24,691 nt of DNA from Selaginella moellendorffii (taxonomy: Eukaryota > Streptophyta > Lycopodiopsida > Selaginellales > Selaginellaceae). The translations under genes were made by a program, and so were the position numbers. The notes below the pieces were generated by a model. It saw nothing but the letters and a program-made list of their open reading frames with translations, was not told where the DNA came from and did not search any database. Shown here one piece after another: positions 20,055-24,691 of the stretch; within the stretch, counting starts at the first letter, position 1, and each line of letters begins with the position of its first letter. The DNA is taken from assembly GCF_000143415.4 (NCBI RefSeq), contig NW_003314331.1, forward strand, positions 174,002 through 198,692, given 5' to 3'.

Positions 20055-20055
20055 C

Positions 20056-20096
20056 AAACCCTAAATTCCCAAAATCCTAGAGTGTGGGAATTTATA
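20056..20096 (-). promoter_or_regulatory. telo-box and TATA-like element before the tandem retropepsin frame
   Basis: AAACCCTAA at 20056-20064 (plus) and TATAAAT on the minus strand (20090-20096), about 36 bp before the ATG at 20054. The same block precedes the copy at 207, and part of it (TTTAGGGTTTGATAGC) survives in the copy at 16680. Conservation across three copies supports a gene with its own start, not an internal polyprotein piece. Confidence 0.5.
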
Positions 20097-20849
20097 AGCC
20101 GTCAACTCTTTCCCTTTTATTTGTTACGTGTTCAACCCTTTGAGCTCGAGAACATCCTCTTGTTAGCAACCAAGTGAACATCGATGTCCTTGTTGCGCCA
20201 AAAAGTAACCTCATCACCGAGACCGAGTGTTTCCAGTGTCCGCAAACCTGGAGATCACAGGATCATTTCTTTTGCTGTCAATGTTTTTACCTCGTTCTTC
20301 CATTTTCCTAACTTCCACTGGCTACGTTGATCCAAAGCACACCATCATCCACGTTCAAGCGCTCTCCTTCCTGTCGTGTAAGATGCAAATTCATGGATTA
20401 AACAAAGTTTCTACAAGACAAGTCACGCAAATTATCCAGACAACATGGCATTTTAAACCTTTTGGACAGCCAGAATAAGGGAAGCTCATTCGACACACGA
20501 AAAGTATGCAAGCCAAGCAAAACAGAAGAAAAACGAGAGGAAACACGAGCTTTTGTGGCTCTACCAACATGAGTGACAAATCCATGGTAAGCTTGCGGAG
20601 CTGCTTGTTTAACAAGGCCACTGCTGGTTGGAAGGCATGCTGAGCGAGAAAATGATGAACATTGGGGGCCAATGGGACCAGAAACTTCCATGCTTTGCTG
20701 TAGGATTACGCAACGATTACATACCTTTAAACCGCTTCCCCTCTCCTTGCTTTATCCTTGTTCTTCGCTGTTCTTGCTTGTGTTCTGCTCGTTTCTCTTG
20801 AGTCCCCATGCCTTCCTGTTAAAAAAAGCATTAAATCATTCCCACAACT
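20097..20849. other. non-coding stretch, counterpart of 250-1000
   Basis: Matches block A with indels; 20140-20230 is the most different. Open frames here are not kept intact between the copies and show no known motif. Confidence 0.6.
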
Positions 20850-21136
20850 GTTTCCCACGATGTTGTAAATCCGACTGACCTCGGGCATAGATGTTGGACG
20901 TGAGAGAGTACGCAGAGCCTGTTCCGTCGTCGAGCTTGAGAACCGACTTGAAGGCCATCCAGCCAAGCTCCACATCTCTCCACTTGAGGCACGAACTTAA
21001 GAATACACCAACGCGTCCGCCTTGCAAGGCCACGCTCTTTGAGCGCCTCGTTTTGAGCGAGAGAACTTCCCACCGATGCCTCTGTATCCAGCCATCGACC
21101 ATCTAAAGCCTGCCCGGAATCCTCTCTATCAAGCTC
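20850..21136 (-). pseudogene. PPR gene remnant: E motif joined to a 5' scrap
   Basis: 20850-21091 matches 1000-1235 and encodes the end of the PPR protein (FLSSCLKWRDVELGWMAFKS, LDDGTGSAYSLTSNIYARG), an E-motif. Positions 21092-21136 match 2632-2670 (KDSGQALDG region). About 1.4 kb of PPR gene is deleted between them, and no open frame crosses the join sensibly. Confidence 0.75.
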
Positions 21137-21276
21137 TTGGTTTTTTCTGCGTTTTCTTCTGTGGCATAAGATACAAATGGGACCAACCTTTGTTTCCATC
21201 AAGGACAGATTATTAGTAAGAAATGATAAAGCGAGCTCATATTTTTCATACCTCGAGCCTGACCAGTTTGCCGCTG

Positions 21277-22327
21277 CTAAAAAACCTGCAACGTTTCAAG
21301 TTCCTTCTCCAGCCATTGGAATGCAGCAAGATCGCTTGACTTATCCCTCGACAAGCACCAGCTCTACGTCAATATCTCTGCAAGAAAATATATAAAAATC
21401 ACCTGGATGCTAGAAACGAATAGCCAGATACCTCTCTTTAGACACGATGCAGCATTTCAAGTTCTTTCTCCAGCCACTGCAATGCAGCAAGATCGTTTGA
21501 CTTATCCCTGCACCACTCAACTGGTAGCTCTACGTTAATATCTCTGCAAGAAAAAGGAAATAAGAAAATCACCTGGATGCTAGAAAAGAATAGCCAGTTA
21601 CCTGCGTAAGGACAAAACTTCCATGTTTTTCTCAAGCAACACGGAATGCTCTTTGAGAGCATCTTGTATGTATGGCTTCCCAACCGCTCGAATTGCCGCT
21701 GCACTTAATATATTTTCTAGCGAGCCGTGCTTCCTCATAAGTTTCAGAGCTGTCTTCCGTCCAAAACCAGGCACACCGGGACCACCATCAGCAGCATCCC
21801 CTAGCAAGCATCCTTGGAAAGAAAAAAACAAGAAGAAATAATCAGCCAAACTTACGAAACTGGATATATACGAAGTCCCAATTCAATCCCAGGCTCGCGT
21901 TTGTGTTGTTCAACGTAATCCTTGACAGTGTGAAACGACCACCTCCGTAGATCCGCAAATGGAATCAGCAGCTCAACGTTTTCCGAAACGAGCTGCTTGA
22001 AATCTTTATCCGGGGATGCAAGACTGCTTTCAAACTCCTGTCTGTTTTCAAACTCCTGTCTGTAACTTGCCGAGCTAGTGTCGTAACGACGTCGTCCGCT
22101 TCAGCATTATCAACTAACCTGTCAGCAAAGAACTTGGAATTTTAGCTCATGGAAAAATGAAAGATCGAGGACATACGTCGAAGAAAGCATTGGAAACGAG
22201 AGAAACTCGCCTCTAAACCCCTTGTCCATTTGAAGCTCGGATCTAGAGGCTTGAATTTCCTCCTTCCAGCCTTGTAAGAAGGAAGAATTTTTCTCCTATA
22301 GTCATTCCCAAATTCGCCATCGAAAAC
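21277..22327 (-). pseudogene. organellar-type 5'-3' exonuclease (PIN/FEN-like), most complete copy
   Basis: Exons on the minus strand: 22177-22327 (VFDGEFGNDYRRKILPSYKA, the metal-binding and arch region), 21872-22118 (AEADDVVTTLARQ, then SPDKDFKQLVSENVELLIPF and LRRWSFHTVKDYV), 21602-21812 (CLLGDAADGGPGVPGFGRKT, KHGSLEN), 21438-21543 (DINVELPVEW ... LHRV). Introns at 21813-21871 and 21544-21601 join in frame. This matches the plant 5'-3' exonuclease proteins that act on organellar DNA. Faults: the 22177/22118 join does not fit cleanly, an 18-bp tandem duplication sits at 22028-22063 with a frame change between ARQ and SPDKDF, and the first exon (transit peptide and first Asp) is missing at the 22416 breakpoint. 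A second terminal exon lies at 21277-21377. Probably a pseudogene, but the best source for the gene's structure. Confidence 0.75.
22028..22063. repeat. 18-bp tandem duplication inside exonuclease exon
   Basis: TTTCAAACTCCTGTCTGT occurs twice in a row (22028-22045, 22046-22063). It adds six codons without changing the frame by itself. The frame change needed nearby must come from another lesion. Confidence 0.9.
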
Positions 22328-22332
22328 CTGCG

Positions 22333-23164
22333 CTATGCTTCAACCAGGCGAAGAAGGAAAGGAAGGAGACGGTGAAGGAAGAGAAGATTGCCAAGAGCAA
22401 GATGGAAGAAGGAAGTATCCGGTGGAGTGTCTCCACGACGCATTCGAGCATAGATATCGAGAGCTTCACCACCCTCGCCGCTGCTGGCATACCCGAGAAT
22501 CATGCAGTTCCATGTCACCACACTACGATGGCTCATTCCTTCGAAAACTCGACGAGCCTCTGTCAAGCTCCCACATTTTGCGTAAAGATCAATCAAGGTG
22601 CTCGCGACGAAGAGATCCGAGTCTAAGCCAAGTTTTACTGCTTTCCTGTGAATCTCCCTGCTCCTCTCTAAGAATACCACCCGTTGACCATCCAAAGCCT
22701 GCCCGGAATCCTTCTCTATCAAGCTGGAACAAGCCTTGAGAGCACCAAGAACTGATACTCGATCCGGTTTGTACCCTTCGTCTCCCAGAGGAGCAAACAA
22801 CTGTAGAGCCATTTCACCATTTCCACTCTGTGCATATCATATCCCTGTACGATCGAATTCCAGGAGACAACATCGCGATGCGGCATGCTGTCAAATGTTC
22901 CACGAGCATCTATCATGCTTCCGCATTTCGCGTACAGATCAAGCAGGATGTTGGCGACGATAATGTTTGAGAAGTCACCTGTCTCGGAAACATCCCTGTT
23001 CATTCTCCTGCCTAGTTGTAGATCTCTCATGCTTCTACATACCTTGAGAGCACCAACAACAATGCCAATGGCTGGTTTCAATCCCTGACGTTGCATTCGT
23101 CTGTACACTTCATTTGAAAGACCCTGAGGTTTCTGCAGAAGTGGACCAACCTTCGCTCCATCAA
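22333..23164 (-). pseudogene. PPR gene 5' half (recent copy), fused to exonuclease sequence
   Basis: 22417-23164 repeats 2366-3114 almost exactly, including the 5-bp duplication (22834-22843), plus one further missing base near 23156. At 22416/22417 the PPR frame runs from RMRRGDTPPD straight into the sequence before the exonuclease acceptor (22327), giving a 159-codon frame 22333-22812 that ends in RLLPFLLRLVEA. Both genes are on the minus strand, so a transcript from the PPR side would pass into exonuclease exons. No sign that the product works. Confidence 0.8.
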
Positions 23165-23255
23165 GGACAGACTATGGATTCTACGAAGGCCGTAGTAAGA
23201 AACGATAAAGCGAGCTCAAAATTTTCATACCTTGAGCCTGATCAGTTCACCGCTG

Positions 23256-23766
23256 CTAAACAACCTGCAACGTTTCAAGTTCCTTCAATGCAGCAAGATC
23301 GCTTGACTTATCCCTCGACAAGCACCAGCTCTACGTCAATATCTCTGCAAGAAATATTAAAAAATGATCTGGATGTTAGAAACGAATAGCCCGATACCTC
23401 TGTTTAGACACGCTGCAGCATTTCAAGTTCTTTCTCCAGCCACTGCAATGCAGCAAGATCGTTTGACTCATCCTGGACAAGCACCACTCGAGAGGTAGCT
23501 CTACGTCAATATCTCTGAAAGAAAAAGGGAATAAGAAAATCACCTGAAAGAAATAGCCAGATACCTGCGTAAGGACAAAACTTCCAAGTTTTTCTCAAGC
23601 AACACGGAATGCTCCTTGAGAGCATCTTGCATGTATGGCTTCACAACCGTCCGAATTGCCGCTGCACTTACTAGATTTTCTAGCGAGCCGTGCTTCCTCA
23701 TAAGTTTCAGAGCTGTAAAACCAGGCACACCGGGAACACCATCAGCAGCATACCCTAGCACAAGCG
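23256..23766 (-). pseudogene. organellar-type exonuclease 3' end (recent copy of 3206-3716)
   Basis: Identical by eye to block A: exon 23565-23766, intron 23515-23564, terminal exon 23404-23514, extra terminal exon 23256-23344. It shares the GY replacement, the missing GRK and the frame error of the terminal exon, so these changes came before the copying. Confidence 0.75.
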
Positions 23767-24266
23767 CTCACACACTCGCGACTCCAAGCTCAAGCACAAA
23801 CGAGAATGACTTACAGTGAAAACGAGATGCCATCCGACTTGCTCCCGCAGTAGCAAAGCGGCCATCCGATGGAGCTCGCCGTGGCGCCACCAAGAACTGG
23901 GGATTCCGAGCTCGCCCTGGCGCCATTCTGAGCGGGAGCGCGCTGTGCGATCCAAGACGCGGCCGCCATGGACAATTGTACCCTAAATATTTTTAAAAAT
24001 TTCTGTCGATGCTACATTCTTCCCTCCCAGAATCGAAATCCAGCCACTGGTGCGGCAGAAATCCGAGCGCAAGCTCCATCCGCGACGGCGTTGGCTTGGA
24101 AATCGCTCGATCGAGAGAGAACTCTCGCGGCTAAGCGCCCGGACCAGGCAGTGGGAGAATGGAGGATGAAAGTCAGCCGCCTTGGATCAAATTCACAAAA
24201 TGACAACAGATTGCCGCTCGATACATGGCCTCGCGCCCTTTCTTTCGACGATCTCACAGCACCACG
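23767..24266. other. GC-rich stretch, copy of 3717-4216
   Basis: Two substitutions relative to block A (24085, 24162). No gene recognised. Here it is followed directly by the basic-protein segment; a plus-strand frame (23968-24522) is open across the join but shows no known motif. Confidence 0.45.
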
Positions 24267-24604
24267 AGCTCGGCCTCATCCTGCTCCTGCTCCCCTCGCT
24301 GCATCACGATTCTTGGACGTCTTCTTCTCTGAAACAGCAAGATTTCAGCTCGCGAGCCAGAGATCGAGAGAGAAAGAGAGAATCTTTGCCAAGATTTCGA
24401 GTGTGAGGGAGAGATTGAGAGTGAGGGAGAGATATTTCGGGAGAGATTGCACGAAATTTCACCTTGCGCAGCTTGAGCCTTGGCCCTTTCCTTGTCCTGG
24501 CGCTGCCGTTGGGATTCACTGATCCCGCGACGTTCCTTCCTCGGCATTCTCATCTTCCCCTTCTTCTCGTTGTCGGCTGCCCTCGTCGAGCTTTTGCCCG
24601 CCAT
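24267..24604 (-). pseudogene. basic, low-complexity protein, N-terminal part only (copy 2)
   Basis: Same as 12741-13078: ATG at 24604, MAGKSSTRAADNEKKGKMRM, then a basic stretch and the TC-rich presumed intron. It is cut at the same base as copy 1, here against the GC-rich stretch. Unspliced, the frame ends at 24254 (about 117 aa). Family not recognised. Confidence 0.5.
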
Positions 24605-24691
24605 CGCACTTCCTCCACACAAAAAACCCTCGCAACGAAGCAATGAAGAAGAAACGAATATTCATGTTTTTAAATTTATTCCCGCCCTCGC
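24267..24691. repeat. duplicated segment (pairs with 12741-13165), cut by window end
   Basis: Constant offset of 11526 to the last base of the window. Differences are few, mostly in 24313-24324. Confidence 0.9.

Larger units (their letters stand above)
19847..21091. repeat. older segmental duplication, right copy (pairs with 1-1235)
   Basis: Same orientation as block A. After GCCTCTGTATCCA (about 21090) it switches to PPR sequence that in block A lies at 2632-2670, and then to sequence like 3090 onward. Confidence 0.85.
22417..24266. repeat. recent segmental duplication, right copy (pairs with 2366-4216)
   Basis: 1850 bp with about four differences from block A by eye. Left join is to exonuclease upstream sequence (22416), right join to the basic-protein segment (24267). 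Confidence 0.92.

Noticed and set aside
23968-24522. 184-codon plus-strand frame as a new chimeric gene
   Set aside because: Crosses the duplication junction and lies antisense to the basic-protein fragment; no motif and no promoter evidence.
1-24691. CRISPR array, tRNA or rRNA genes
   Set aside because: No regularly spaced short repeats and no cloverleaf or rRNA-like sequence recognised on either strand.

Overview
This looks like nuclear DNA of a land plant. A lycophyte such as Selaginella is my best guess. This is inferred from very short introns (49-119 nt in the best gene), PLS/E-type PPR sequence, a plant secreted subtilase and a plant organellar 5'-3' exonuclease family; no marker proves the species. 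There are no prokaryotic features, CRISPR arrays, rRNAs or tRNAs that I could recognise.

Layout. 1-4216 (block A): a fragment of a retropepsin-like gene, a broken PPR-E gene and the truncated 3' end of an exonuclease gene, all on the minus strand, then a GC-rich stretch. 4217-7700: an orphan C-terminal exon-like piece, then an apparently intact 10-exon subtilase on the plus strand (765 aa; frame and splice phases all close). 7700-9684: decayed exon-like pieces. 9685-12740: AT-rich DNA with no gene. 12741-13078: the N-terminal part of an unrecognised basic protein (minus). 13140-13335: a duplicated G-box segment in the intergenic space between divergent genes. 13460-14864: an apparently intact five-exon gene of unknown function (386 aa), followed at 15496-16310 by a decayed tandem copy whose 3' end is joined to a piece of another gene. 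16683-20054: two retropepsin-like copies facing each other across about 1.6 kb of AT-rich DNA; the right one (19008-20054) is a long open frame with two protease domains and a tail made of PPR sequence. 20097-24691 (block B): a reshuffled copy of block A plus the 12741-13165 segment, with the most complete version of the exonuclease gene in the middle (21277-22327).

Only two genes look intact: the subtilase and the unknown 386-aa gene. The tandem-retropepsin frame is open but of uncertain status. The rest is a mosaic made by at least two rounds of segmental duplication. An older round pairs 1-1235 with 19847-21091. A very recent one pairs 2366-4216 with 22417-24266, with about four differences by eye in 1.85 kb. 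The most unusual items are the stand-alone tandem retropepsin gene with its own TATA/telo-box, the shared junction seen in three combinations (4216, 24266, 12741), a 5-bp duplication that kills the PPR frame and predates the recent copying, and a same-strand fusion of a PPR 5' half to exonuclease exons at 22416/22417. I found no obvious multi-gene system; the interest lies in the mosaic gene formation.
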